Source: Fimenecus sp045611635 (lineage in GTDB: Bacteria > Bacillota > Clostridia > Oscillospirales > Acutalibacteraceae). Taken from it: a DNA stretch of 9,426 bases. Where the stretch lies: positions 1 through 9,426 of the forward strand of contig JAZKXL010000049.1 of NCBI GenBank assembly GCA_045611635.1, written 5' to 3'. The notes under the pieces are model-generated. The model was not told the origin of the DNA and did not search any database. It saw only the letters and a list, made by a program, of their open reading frames with translations. Positions 1 through 6,520 of the stretch are shown here, piece after piece (the first letter of the stretch is position 1; each line of letters begins with the position of its first letter). Made by a program: the position numbers and the translations under genes.

Positions 1-1
1 A

Positions 2-172
2 TTTGGCATTAAGGATGGCGTAGATGTTTACCTTGACACATCAATGAAACGCTTTACAACTGTTTTCCCTGCAGTAGGTAGTAGCAATAGTGCTATTGAG
101 CTTACAATACCTGAACTTGAAGAATACTCAAACTATAAAGAATGGGTAGAAGTTTCAAAACCAATAGAATAA
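2..172 (+). CDS. C-terminal end of an unrecognised protein (5' truncated)
   Basis: An open frame runs in from the window edge and ends at TAA (170-172), followed at once by a second TAA. The visible 56 residues begin FGIKDGVDVYLDTSMKRF and end EWVEVSKPIE. The tail is acidic and hydrophilic, with no membrane segment, metal-binding motif or repeat. It resembles the end of a soluble or extracytoplasmic beta-rich domain, but I do not recognise a family. A strong hairpin terminator about 30 nt downstream shows that this is the last gene of its transcript and is separate from the following operon. The codon pattern is normal for the window, so a real gene end is likely even though the product is unknown. 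Confidence 0.7.
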   Translation, partial: FGIKDGVDVYLDTSMKRFTTVFPAVGSSNSAIELTIPELEEYSNYKEWVEVSKPIE

Positions 173-176
173 TAAA

Positions 177-198
177 ATGCAAAGTGCAAAGTGCAAAA
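177..198. repeat. Short tandem repeat of AAAGTGC-like units
   Basis: Just after the stop codon the sequence repeats a 7-base unit: AAAATGC, AAAGTGC, AAAGTGC, then a decayed AAAATT. It lies between the stop codon and the terminator hairpin. No coding or pairing role is visible. It looks like a small intergenic repeat that arose by slippage, or one copy of a dispersed genomic element. Confidence 0.5.
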
Positions 199-200
199 TT

Positions 201-232
201 AAAGGACGGTTCATTACGAACCGTCCTTTTTG
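201..232 (+). terminator. Strong intrinsic terminator, probably bidirectional
   Basis: A perfect 12-bp stem (201-212 with 218-229, core GGACGGTTC/GAACCGTCC) closes a 5-nt ATTAC loop and runs into a T tract (227-231). The A-rich 5' arm would supply a U tract on the opposite strand. It ends the transcript of the upstream partial gene and insulates the amidoligase operon. Confidence 0.9.
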
Positions 233-278
233 TATATCTTCAATAACTAATTACTCAATTATTTTTCACATTCACCAA

Positions 279-320
279 TAGAAAAAACAACTAAAAAATA
301 TTATAATATAATTGTATAAT
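279..320 (+). promoter_or_regulatory. Probable promoter of the amidoligase operon
   Basis: The 174-nt gap before the operon contains an AT-rich stretch with two consensus -10 hexamers, TATAAT at 302-307 and TATAAT at 315-320. The first has a weak -35 candidate (TAGAAA, 279-284) at 17 nt; the second has only a poor one. The expected start points (about 314 or 327) leave a short leader before the ribosome-binding site at 335-339. No operator or riboswitch is visible in the gap. Confidence 0.5.
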
Positions 321-347
321 TCTATTTGAATTTCGGGAGTGAGAAAT

Positions 348-1661
348 TTGTACGGACTTATAGAACATACCGATGAAATTAATAGACTTTTAGCACGATA
401 CGGTGTTAAATTCGGCATTTACAAAAATAATGTATTTAACGAGCGTCTTTTTCCCTTTGATGCAGTACCACGCATTATTTCAAAAGATGAATTTGACTAT
501 CTTGAGCGTGGTCTAAAGCAACGTGTTAAGGCACTCAATATATTCTTAAAGGATATTTACACCAAAAAGCAAATTATCAAGGACAAAATCATTCCTGAAG
601 AATTTGTTTATGGTGCTGCAGGATATATGATGGAGTGTGAGGGCGCAGTGCCACCTAAAGATGTTTTTAGTCATATTTCAGGTATTGACCTTGTGCAAGG
701 TAACGATATGCGTTGGTATGTGCTTGAAGATAATCTTCGCATACCTTCAGGTGCGTCATATCCTATGATTGCCCGTGAGTTGTGTCGAAGGGCTAGTCCT
801 GATACTTTCCGTGCAAATGGTGTTGTTGATAACCGTAATTATGGTGATTTACTTCGCAATACTCTCGATTATGTAAATACGGGTGGAATCAATGTAGTGC
901 TCACTCCGGGTCGTTTTAACTCCGCATTCTTTGAACATTCTTATCTTGCTGAGAAAACTGGCTCAGTTTTTGCAATGCCACAAGATTTGTTTGTAGAGGG
1001 TAATGTGCTTTATTATAGTGAATATTCAGGCAAGCGTCAGCGTGTTGGTGCAGTTTATCGTAGAATTGGTGATGACTTTATTGACCCAATGACTTTCCGC
1101 GCTGATTCACTTTTAGGTGTGCCACATATTATGGATGCATACCGCGCAGGTAATGTGGCTCTCGTTAATGCACCGGGTAATAGTGTTGCTGACGATAAGG
1201 GTATTTACTACTATGTCCCTGCAATGATTAAATATTATTTAGGTGAAGAACCAATACTTTCAAATGCACCTACATACTTACCATTCTATGAAGAAGATAT
1301 GAAATATGTGTTAGAAAATGTGCATAAATTAGTAGTTAAAGATGTTGCGGAATCGGGTGGCTACGGTGTTGTATTCGGTAATGAGTTATCGTTAGAACGC
1401 CTTTATGAATTAAAAAAAGCAATTCAAAAAGAGCCACGAAGATTCATAGCGCAAGAAATTATAAAGTTCAACGATTTAAAAGTAGTTGAACATGGTGTTG
1501 CAACTGAAAGAAAAGCGGATTTACGCGCATTTGTGCTTATGGGTGATGAGCCGGTTGTATGGAAATCAGGTCTTACTCGATTTGCAAAGGATGCAAATTC
1601 TTTCGTTGTAAATTCATCTCAGGGAGGGGGCTTTAAGGACACATGGGTATTATCTCGATAA
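348..1661 (+). CDS. Circularly permuted type 2 ATP-grasp protein (putative amidoligase, DUF404/DUF407 family)
   Basis: The protein is probably a cytoplasmic ligase that forms an amide (peptide-like) bond between a carboxylate and an amine using ATP; the true substrate is unknown for this family. Hallmark blocks appear in family order: an N-terminal FPFDAVPRII block, VLEDN (about 125-129) followed by PSGASY, LTPGRFNSAFFEH (185-197), YRRIGDDFIDP (237-247), ADDK (281-284), DLRAFV (391-396) and VNSSQGGGFKDTW (421-433) at the C terminus. These include the acidic and basic residues expected of the permuted nucleotide and metal site. I chose TTG at 348 because GGGAG (335-339) sits 8 nt upstream; GTG at 339 overlaps that site, and an in-frame TGA lies at 327. 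At about 437 residues it is shorter at the N terminus than the roughly 470-490 usual in proteobacteria. It overlaps the alpha-E gene by 19 nt, implying cotranslation. Confidence 0.9.
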   Translation: MYGLIEHTDEINRLLARYGVKFGIYKNNVFNERLFPFDAVPRIISKDEFDYLERGLKQRVKALNIFLKDIYTKKQIIKDKIIPEEFVYGAAGYMMECEGAVPPKDVFSHISGIDLVQGNDMRWYVLEDNLRIPSGASYPMIARELCRRASPDTFRANGVVDNRNYGDLLRNTLDYVNTGGINVVLTPGRFNSAFFEHSYLAEKTGSVFAMPQDLFVEGNVLYYSEYSGKRQRVGAVYRRIGDDFIDPMTFRADSLLGVPHIMDAYRAGNVALVNAPGNSVADDKGIYYYVPAMIKYYLGEEPILSNAPTYLPFYEEDMKYVLENVHKLVVKDVAESGGYGVVFGNELSLERLYELKKAIQKEPRRFIAQEIIKFNDLKVVEHGVATERKADLRAFVLMGDEPVVWKSGLTRFAKDANSFVVNSSQGGGFKDTWVLSR

Positions 1662-2329
1662 AATCAAGTGATAATCTTTTTTGGCTAGGACGTTATGTTG
1701 AGCGTGTGTTTACAACTCTTAAGGCCTTTACCGAGTGTTATGATATTATGATTGATATTAATGATGAAGAATATATAAATTTTTGCCGTCGTTTGGGAAT
1801 TGCAAATAACTATTCTTGTCGCCAAGAGTTTATCAGTTCGTTTTTGTTTGATGCAAATGACCCTGCGTCAATTTATTCTTCACTTCTTCATGCTTATGAT
1901 AATGCGGTTGAAATGCGAAATACAATCAGTTCAGAAACTTTAGCATATCTTCAACTTGCCGTTGATATTATGGAAAAAAGCAGCAGTAGTAACGCTCCAC
2001 TTCTTAAAGTGCAAGAGGTTACTGACTGGATTTTTGCATTTTGGGGTAGTGCTGATGATAATATTGAGGCAGAGGCATCACGAAATATTCTCAAATTCGG
2101 TAGAAGTATTGAGCGTCTTGATTTATACACTCGCCTTGACTACCCTCATGAATTGCTTAAAAAAGAGTTTTCAATAATGCTCAATCGACTTTATAAGGTG
2201 GGAATTGACTTCAACTCTTATTCTATTGAGCGTCTTACTCATATGATTTTAGAAGAAGAGGATTACACTCCTTACAAATTCTCAATTCAAAATGAGTTAT
2301 CTCAACTTTTTGTAACGGGAGTGATGTGA
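1643..2329 (+). CDS. Alpha-E domain protein (DUF403 family)
   Basis: This all-helical protein of unknown biochemical role nearly always accompanies the permuted ATP-grasp ligase, and is inferred to be its partner or scaffold. The N terminus has the family signature (NLFWLGRYVER, about residues 11-21). A second copy-like motif, GRSIERLDLYTRL (about 153-165), fits the internal repeat of helices with conserved Arg and Glu that gives the domain its name. There is no signal peptide or membrane segment. The ATG lies inside the end of the upstream gene, with AAGGA 4 nt before it and a G-rich run further up, so translational coupling is likely. At 228 residues it is clearly shorter than the usual length of about 300 or more, yet both signature ends are intact, so it looks like a compact clostridial version and not a broken gene. 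The stop lies one base before the next start. Confidence 0.85.
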   Translation: MGIISIKSSDNLFWLGRYVERVFTTLKAFTECYDIMIDINDEEYINFCRRLGIANNYSCRQEFISSFLFDANDPASIYSSLLHAYDNAVEMRNTISSETLAYLQLAVDIMEKSSSSNAPLLKVQEVTDWIFAFWGSADDNIEAEASRNILKFGRSIERLDLYTRLDYPHELLKKEFSIMLNRLYKVGIDFNSYSIERLTHMILEEEDYTPYKFSIQNELSQLFVTGVM

Positions 2330-2330
2330 T

Positions 2331-3107
2331 ATGGCAGTTTTAGATTTTACTTATAATATGTCAATTAAATTTTCGTTGCCCGTAATCAAGCATTGTTATA
2401 CACTTCGTTGTATTCCGTTAGAGTGCGAAAGTCAACACATTGAAGATATTAAAGTTACAGTTTTTCCTGAAAATGAGTTAACATATTCTAACGACGGATT
2501 TGGTAATATTCTTGTAACTGACCGCATTGTAACAATGCATAACGAATTTACTGTTAATGTTGAAGGCACAGTCACAACAGGGGCACATATTACACCTGAA
2601 AGTGATTTGAATCCCGTTTACAAATATCCAACAAGCTTTACAAAATGCGGTACTGAGCTTAACAAGATGTATGACCGTATTCAAGTTGGAATTTCTAATG
2701 ACGCAGTTGATACAGCACTTAAATTCACTCGTGCAATTCGTGCAAATATTGTGTATAGAGCAGGTGCTACAAGTGTAGTAACCACCGCCGAGGAAGCTCT
2801 TTTAAATGGTGCAGGCGTGTGTCAGGACTATTCACACATCTTGTTAGCGCTTCTTCGCAAAGCCGAAATTCCTTGCCGTTATGTTGTTGGTATGATGGTA
2901 GGTGAGGGTGAAACTCACGCTTGGGTTGAGGTGTATCATAATGGTAGTTGGCACGGTGTTGACCCAACAAATAACCGCCTTGCTAATGAAAATTATATTA
3001 TTATCAGTCGTGGTCGTGATTTTGCTGACTGTGGCATTAACCGCGGGCTTTTAACAGGTGGCGGAATGCAAACTCAAACAGTAAATCTTAAAGTAACAAA
3101 AAGATAG
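2331..3107 (+). CDS. Transglutaminase-like cysteine protein of the amidoligase cassette
   Basis: This is a cytoplasmic transglutaminase/protease-fold enzyme, expected to hydrolyse or transfer the amide made by the neighbouring ligase. Residues 1 to about 100 form the beta-rich N-terminal domain typical of bacterial transglutaminase-like proteins. The papain-like core follows, with catalytic Cys164 in GAGVCQDYSHI, His196 in GETHAWVEV and Asp211 in HGVDPTNN, so the triad is complete. No signal peptide is present, unlike the second transglutaminase in this window. At 258 residues it is close to the family norm of 260-300. GGGAG (2318-2322) lies 8 nt before the ATG, inside the end of the alpha-E gene. 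The three-gene order ligase, alpha-E, transglutaminase is the conserved cassette described in comparative-genomic surveys of amidoligases. An Anbu proteasome-like peptidase, which sometimes accompanies it, is absent here. Confidence 0.9.
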   Translation: MAVLDFTYNMSIKFSLPVIKHCYTLRCIPLECESQHIEDIKVTVFPENELTYSNDGFGNILVTDRIVTMHNEFTVNVEGTVTTGAHITPESDLNPVYKYPTSFTKCGTELNKMYDRIQVGISNDAVDTALKFTRAIRANIVYRAGATSVVTTAEEALLNGAGVCQDYSHILLALLRKAEIPCRYVVGMMVGEGETHAWVEVYHNGSWHGVDPTNNRLANENYIIISRGRDFADCGINRGLLTGGGMQTQTVNLKVTKR

Positions 3108-3115
3108 GAATTTTT

Positions 3116-3898
3116 ATGGATATTGGTTTATCATCAGCTTGTTTTTATCCCTTAGAAACTGAAAAATCAGTGTTAAGGGCATGTGAAGCAGGCGCAAAAA
3201 CAATAGAAATATTTATGAATGCTCATTCGGAATTTCAGCCCGATTTTGTAAAGAATATGGCAAAAATTTGCCAATCTTATGGTGTAAAAGTAGCGTCAGT
3301 GCATACAATGGGCTCGTTTACTGAATCCTTTCACCTTTTTAGTTCATACAAAAGAAGATTTTTTGAAGCAAAAGAAACTTCTTTCAAGCGTCATTTTGAT
3401 GTTATGCATACTCTTGGTGCTGAAATTCTTGTTATGCATGGAATTAAAAAACCAGGTAGCATTACTGATGAAGAATACTTTGACCGTTTTGGCGAGTTAA
3501 TTCGTATGGGCAATGTAGAAGGACTTAAAGTTTGCCAAGAAAATGTGGTTCATTATCGTAGTGAAAGTCCTGATTTGCTTCTTAGAATGGGTGAATATAT
3601 TGGTGATGATTTCAATATGGTTTTTGACATTAAACAGTCAGTGCGCACAGGTGTAAATCCATTTGAATTTGTTGAAAAATTGCATAGATATATTCGCCAT
3701 ATTCATATAAGTGACCACAATAGCGAAAAAGACTGCTTTGTGCCTTGTAAAAATGGCACCTTTGATTTTAAAAAGTTCTTTGACCTTATGAAAAGTTATG
3801 ATTATAAAGGTGATTATATTATAGAACTTTATGAAAATGGCTATGAGAGTGATGGCGAGCTTACTTTCGCTTTGAACCAACTTAAAAAGTTGTTATAA
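3116..3898 (+). CDS. Sugar phosphate isomerase/epimerase-like TIM-barrel protein
   Basis: The protein belongs to the xylose isomerase-like / endonuclease IV-like TIM-barrel superfamily, metal-dependent enzymes that isomerise or epimerise sugars and inositols or cleave abasic DNA. Candidate metal and active-site residues lie at the strand ends: Glu31 (IEIF), His63 (SVHTMG), His108 (VMHG), Glu142 (CQENVV), Asp171 (VFDIKQ), His197/Asp200/His201 (HIHISDH) and Glu237 (IIELYENG). This spacing fits an intact barrel of 260 residues. It lacks features that would identify it as a true endonuclease IV, so a sugar or small-molecule substrate is more likely, but the reaction cannot be named. The ATG follows an AGGA (3106-3109) at 6 nt and is only 8 nt after the transglutaminase stop, so it is the fourth operon member. 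It is not part of the classic cassette. It might supply or process the ligase substrate, but that is inference. Confidence 0.8.
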   Translation: MDIGLSSACFYPLETEKSVLRACEAGAKTIEIFMNAHSEFQPDFVKNMAKICQSYGVKVASVHTMGSFTESFHLFSSYKRRFFEAKETSFKRHFDVMHTLGAEILVMHGIKKPGSITDEEYFDRFGELIRMGNVEGLKVCQENVVHYRSESPDLLLRMGEYIGDDFNMVFDIKQSVRTGVNPFEFVEKLHRYIRHIHISDHNSEKDCFVPCKNGTFDFKKFFDLMKSYDYKGDYIIELYENGYESDGELTFALNQLKKLL

Positions 3899-3902
3899 GC
3901 TC

Positions 3903-3932
3903 TTTACATTGTGGTTAAAATTGTGATACAAT
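3903..3932 (+). promoter_or_regulatory. Promoter of the nrdR operon
   Basis: TTTACA (3903-3908) and TACAAT (3927-3932) are separated by 18 nt, and TG at 3924-3925 gives an extended -10. Each hexamer matches the sigma-A consensus at five of six positions. The predicted start is near 3938-3940. No terminator separates it from the upstream operon, so some read-through is possible. Confidence 0.75.
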
Positions 3933-3946
3933 ACTATATATAGAAA
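3931..3946. promoter_or_regulatory. Putative NrdR box (autoregulatory operator)
   Basis: The palindrome CTATATATAG (3934-3943) matches the CwATATaTwG core of the NrdR box, as I recall that consensus, at every position; the outer flanks match only partly. It begins two bases after the -10 hexamer and covers the predicted start, an ideal place for repression. NrdR boxes usually occur in pairs about three helical turns apart; I see no convincing second box, so this may be a single-site operator or a chance AT palindrome. Confidence 0.6.
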
Positions 3947-3966
3947 AATATAGGAGAAATGTTCTT

Positions 3967-4422
3967 ATGAAATGTCCATTTTGTGGCTTTGAAGAAAGCA
4001 AGGTTATTGACTCACGTCCAACTGATGAAGGGGAAAGAATTCGCCGTCGTCGTGAGTGTATTAAATGCACAAAAAGATTCACAACTTACGAAATAATTGA
4101 AAGTGTGCCTATTGTTGTTGTCAAGAAAGACAAAACTCGTGAAGTTTTTGATAGACAAAAACTCGTTAAAGGTATGCTTACCGCTTGCGAAAAGCGTCCT
4201 GTTTCAATGGAAACTATTGAAAGAGCAGTTAGTGAAATTGAATCAACATTACAAAATTCACTTGACCGTGAAGTAACAAGTGTTCGCGTTGGTGAACTTG
4301 TTATGGAACAACTTAAAGAAATTGACCAAGTTGCTTACGTTAGATTTGCATCAGTTTACAAGCAATTTAAAGACGTAAATGCATTTATGGAAGAACTTTC
4401 AAATTTCCTTGATAAAAAATGA
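3967..4422 (+). CDS. nrdR: Transcriptional repressor NrdR
   Basis: NrdR is the ATP/dATP-sensing repressor of ribonucleotide reductase genes in bacteria. The sequence shows the N-terminal zinc ribbon with Cys3, Cys6, Cys31 and Cys34 (MKCPFCG and ECIKC). An arginine-rich DNA-contacting stretch (GERIRRRREC) lies between the cysteine pairs, and the ATP-cone domain runs from about residue 46 to 136, opening with VPIVVVKKDKTREVFDRQKL. The length of 151 residues is standard. AGGAG (3952-3956) lies 10 nt before the ATG. It has its own promoter with a candidate NrdR box at the start site, which suggests autoregulation. No ribonucleotide reductase gene lies in the window. The next gene, an exported transglutaminase, starts 19 nt after the stop with no terminator between, so the two are probably cotranscribed. 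Confidence 0.97.
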   Translation: MKCPFCGFEESKVIDSRPTDEGERIRRRRECIKCTKRFTTYEIIESVPIVVVKKDKTREVFDRQKLVKGMLTACEKRPVSMETIERAVSEIESTLQNSLDREVTSVRVGELVMEQLKEIDQVAYVRFASVYKQFKDVNAFMEELSNFLDKK

Positions 4423-4441
4423 TTTTAAAGGAAGTGCTATT

Positions 4442-5956
4442 ATGAAAAAAGCAAGACTTAAGGTATTCAGTATAATCGTTGCTGTTATAGTTTTGTTGTC
4501 ATGCTTTTCAATGTGCGCTGTGGCTAAAGAACCAGAGCCAGATGGGTATGTAGTAGTAGAAGGGGAAGATGTAGTAAACTTCTCACCTGAGGTTACGCTT
4601 CCTAAAAGAGACAATATAACTGATGATTTTACTGCAAATAAGTTCTATGGTGATAGCATAGACCCTGACAGTGCTTATCTTTTCTATGACCAATTAAGTG
4701 ATAGTGAACAGGTTATTTATTCAAAATTTTTGTTGTCAGGCGTTGCAGAAACATTTCAAGTACAACTTGAATATCAAGCAACGGGTGCAACTGTTGATGC
4801 AGCAATAACTAATGTTAAGGCCATAATATCAAAAGAGGTTAAAGAAGCATTAACTGCAGCGGTTGAAGATAATCCTTATTATTTTTGGATGAGTGGATAT
4901 GGCTACTCCTTTAACTATTATCAGTATTCAACAACTGATGGTTACGGTGTTGCTACCGGTACAATTACAATTAGAATTAACATAGACACTAATTCTTATA
5001 CTGACTATGCAGACGTTGAAGAAAAACTTGTTGCTCTTGTTGAGGCGGTAGAAGCGGCACCGGTTAACGGCATTACCCGTTATGAAAAAGTGAAATCTAT
5101 TCACGATTATATTTATAACATTAATGAATATCCTGAACAGCAGGGCACCTTCAGTGACGGGTCACCTTGGTATGGCCCAATGGCACACCAGCCAACAGGT
5201 GTATTTTTAAATGGATACGCAGTTTGTGAGGGTTACGCTGAAGCTATGAAGCTTCTTTGTGACCGTGAGGGTATTCCTTGTATTACCGTGCTTGGCACAG
5301 GTAATGGCGGTGCACATAAATGGAATTACGTTAAAATGGAAGACGGCTTGTGGTATCTTATAGATGCTACTTGGAATGACCAAAGTGCAAATGTTTTTTA
5401 TGACTATTTCCTTACTGGTGCTGATACAGTAGCTCCACACTTCGCAGGTAGTGCTCCTGATAGTCAGGTTCATGTTCCAGATGGTGCAATGTTTAGCGGA
5501 GTAACTCCACTTCAATATCCAACACTTGCAAGTGACCATTATGGAAAAGTAATGTTAAGTTATAATGCAGGTGACATTACCGTTGAAAACAGTATGAATG
5601 TAATTTTCATAGGTAAAGATATTACAACGTTAGAATATAAGCTTGCAATACCATCAGGATTTACTGGTTCACTTTCAAGCTATACTGATTTAACCGGTGG
5701 CACTTTAACCACCAAAAAAACCTCAACAGGTTTAACAAAGACCTATATATTTGCAAAGCGTGGCGACATTGACGGCTCAAATACAACAAATACAACTGAT
5801 TACAATAAGGTTGTAGCTGCAGCAAAAATGGGCGCTTGTCCTATGGAATATACTGCAGAGTATTATGCAGGCGATATAAATCACGATGGAGCAATTGATG
5901 GTTTTGATGCAATTACATTAGATTTGTATTTGCAAGATACTATCGACTTCAATTAA
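4442..5956 (+). CDS. Secreted transglutaminase-like protein with C-terminal dockerin
   Basis: This is an exported protein with a cysteine-protease/transglutaminase fold, anchored through a dockerin. Residues 1-28 form a signal peptide (basic start, hydrophobic IIVAVIVLLSCFSMC, probable cleavage after AVA). A Tyr- and Asp-rich region of unknown fold spans about 30-205. The transglutaminase core contains Cys262 (GYAVCEGYAEAMK), His292 (GGAHKWNYV) and Asp308 (WYLIDATWND), a complete triad. After a beta-rich linker, two dockerin calcium repeats end the protein: GDIDGSNTTNTTDY (from 441, degenerate at the fifth ligand position) and GDINHDGAIDGFDA (from 477, canonical). It may cleave or cross-link proteins or peptidoglycan stem peptides on a cohesin scaffold or at the cell surface. 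I chose ATG 4442 because AAAGGA lies 9 nt upstream and a signal peptide starts there; an in-frame ATG at 4379 lies inside nrdR and has no site. The protein has 504 residues. Confidence 0.88.
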   Translation: MKKARLKVFSIIVAVIVLLSCFSMCAVAKEPEPDGYVVVEGEDVVNFSPEVTLPKRDNITDDFTANKFYGDSIDPDSAYLFYDQLSDSEQVIYSKFLLSGVAETFQVQLEYQATGATVDAAITNVKAIISKEVKEALTAAVEDNPYYFWMSGYGYSFNYYQYSTTDGYGVATGTITIRINIDTNSYTDYADVEEKLVALVEAVEAAPVNGITRYEKVKSIHDYIYNINEYPEQQGTFSDGSPWYGPMAHQPTGVFLNGYAVCEGYAEAMKLLCDREGIPCITVLGTGNGGAHKWNYVKMEDGLWYLIDATWNDQSANVFYDYFLTGADTVAPHFAGSAPDSQVHVPDGAMFSGVTPLQYPTLASDHYGKVMLSYNAGDITVENSMNVIFIGKDITTLEYKLAIPSGFTGSLSSYTDLTGGTLTTKKTSTGLTKTYIFAKRGDIDGSNTTNTTDYNKVVAAAKMGACPMEYTAEYYAGDINHDGAIDGFDAITLDLYLQDTIDFN

Positions 5957-5960
5957 TAAA

Positions 5961-6000
5961 CAAAAAACCGACTGGGATTTCTCTCAGTCGGTCTTTTTTT
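5961..6000 (+). terminator. Bidirectional intrinsic terminator between convergent genes
   Basis: An 11-bp stem (5967-5977 with 5982-5992, core ACCGACTG/CAGTCGGT, one G-U pair) with a TTTC loop is followed by a T run (5994-6000). The A run at 5962-5967 gives the matching U tract for the minus-strand S-component gene, whose stop codon sits at 5999-6001 inside the terminator's own T tract. It serves both convergent transcripts. Confidence 0.9.
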
Positions 6001-6520
6001 ATTTGTATTTGTGAAATTTTTTCAATGCTGTGGCAATAGGTAAAATTAGAATTCCTAATACTATATTACCTATACAGTGCATAACATCAAAGGGAAATCC
6101 CGCAATAATCCAAGCAATCATTCCTTTAAAATCAAGCCCAAATAAAAGTGCTTGTGCAGGGGCGTACAGTGTACCATATAAAAGTCCAAAAACTCCTGAA
6201 ACAATCATATAAACAGGCACTGCAATTTTGGGTTTCATATTCTTAGGCAAAAGCATTACCATCATCCAAAGAATTGCCCATAGGTAAAGGTATGGAATCC
6301 ACCACATACCAAATCCATAAATAATACCTGAAAGTAACACGAATATGTAAATGGGTTTTAAGGCGTCTTTGCGGTACACTATTGTATATGCAGTAATAAG
6401 GGTGCCAAGTAAATGGAAGTTAGGAAAAGCTTCCATTAAAAGCTTTGACAACAGCATTATTACGCCTAGCATTGTGAAGACAATAATGTCGACAAGCTTT
6501 TTGTATTTCTCGTTTCTCAT
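5999..6520 (-). CDS. ECF transporter S component, probably cobalamin-specific
   Basis: This 173-residue integral membrane protein is the substrate-binding (S) subunit of an energy-coupling-factor importer, which docks onto shared EcfA/A'/T modules encoded elsewhere. Five to six hydrophobic segments are visible: about residues 10-30, 36-49, 56-72, 76-92, 99-120 and 134-164. The motifs PNFHLLGTLITAYTIVYRKDAL, WWIPYLYLWAILW, LLYGTLYAPAQAL and AGFPFDVMHCIGN are typical of a clostridial S-component family. Its ATG overlaps the stop of the upstream lipoprotein gene by one base (TAATG), with only a weak site of its own, so translation is coupled. The transcript begins with a cobalamin riboswitch, which makes vitamin B12 or a corrinoid precursor the likely substrate. 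No ATPase or T-subunit gene is adjacent, so this is a group II-type solitary S component. Confidence 0.85.
   Translation of the reverse strand: MRNEKYKKLVDIIVFTMLGVIMLLSKLLMEAFPNFHLLGTLITAYTIVYRKDALKPIYIFVLLSGIIYGFGMWWIPYLYLWAILWMMVMLLPKNMKPKIAVPVYMIVSGVFGLLYGTLYAPAQALLFGLDFKGMIAWIIAGFPFDVMHCIGNIVLGILILPIATALKKFHKYK

Noticed and set aside
339..347. GTG at 339 as the start of the ATP-grasp gene
   Set aside because: It overlaps the GGGAG ribosome-binding site, which is ideally spaced (8 nt) for TTG at 348.
3920..3932. Inverted repeat ATTGT-GAT-ACAAT as a second NrdR box
   Set aside because: It does not match the box core, and its centre is about 12 bp from the other box, not the two or three helical turns expected; it coincides with the -10 region.
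4379..4441. Upstream in-frame ATG for the secreted transglutaminase
   Set aside because: It lies inside nrdR, has no ribosome-binding site, and would bury the signal peptide; ATG 4442 has AAAGGA 9 nt upstream.
5207..5539. Minus-strand open frame opposite the transglutaminase core
   Set aside because: It has no ribosome-binding site or recognisable domain and lies opposite the conserved catalytic region of a clear gene.
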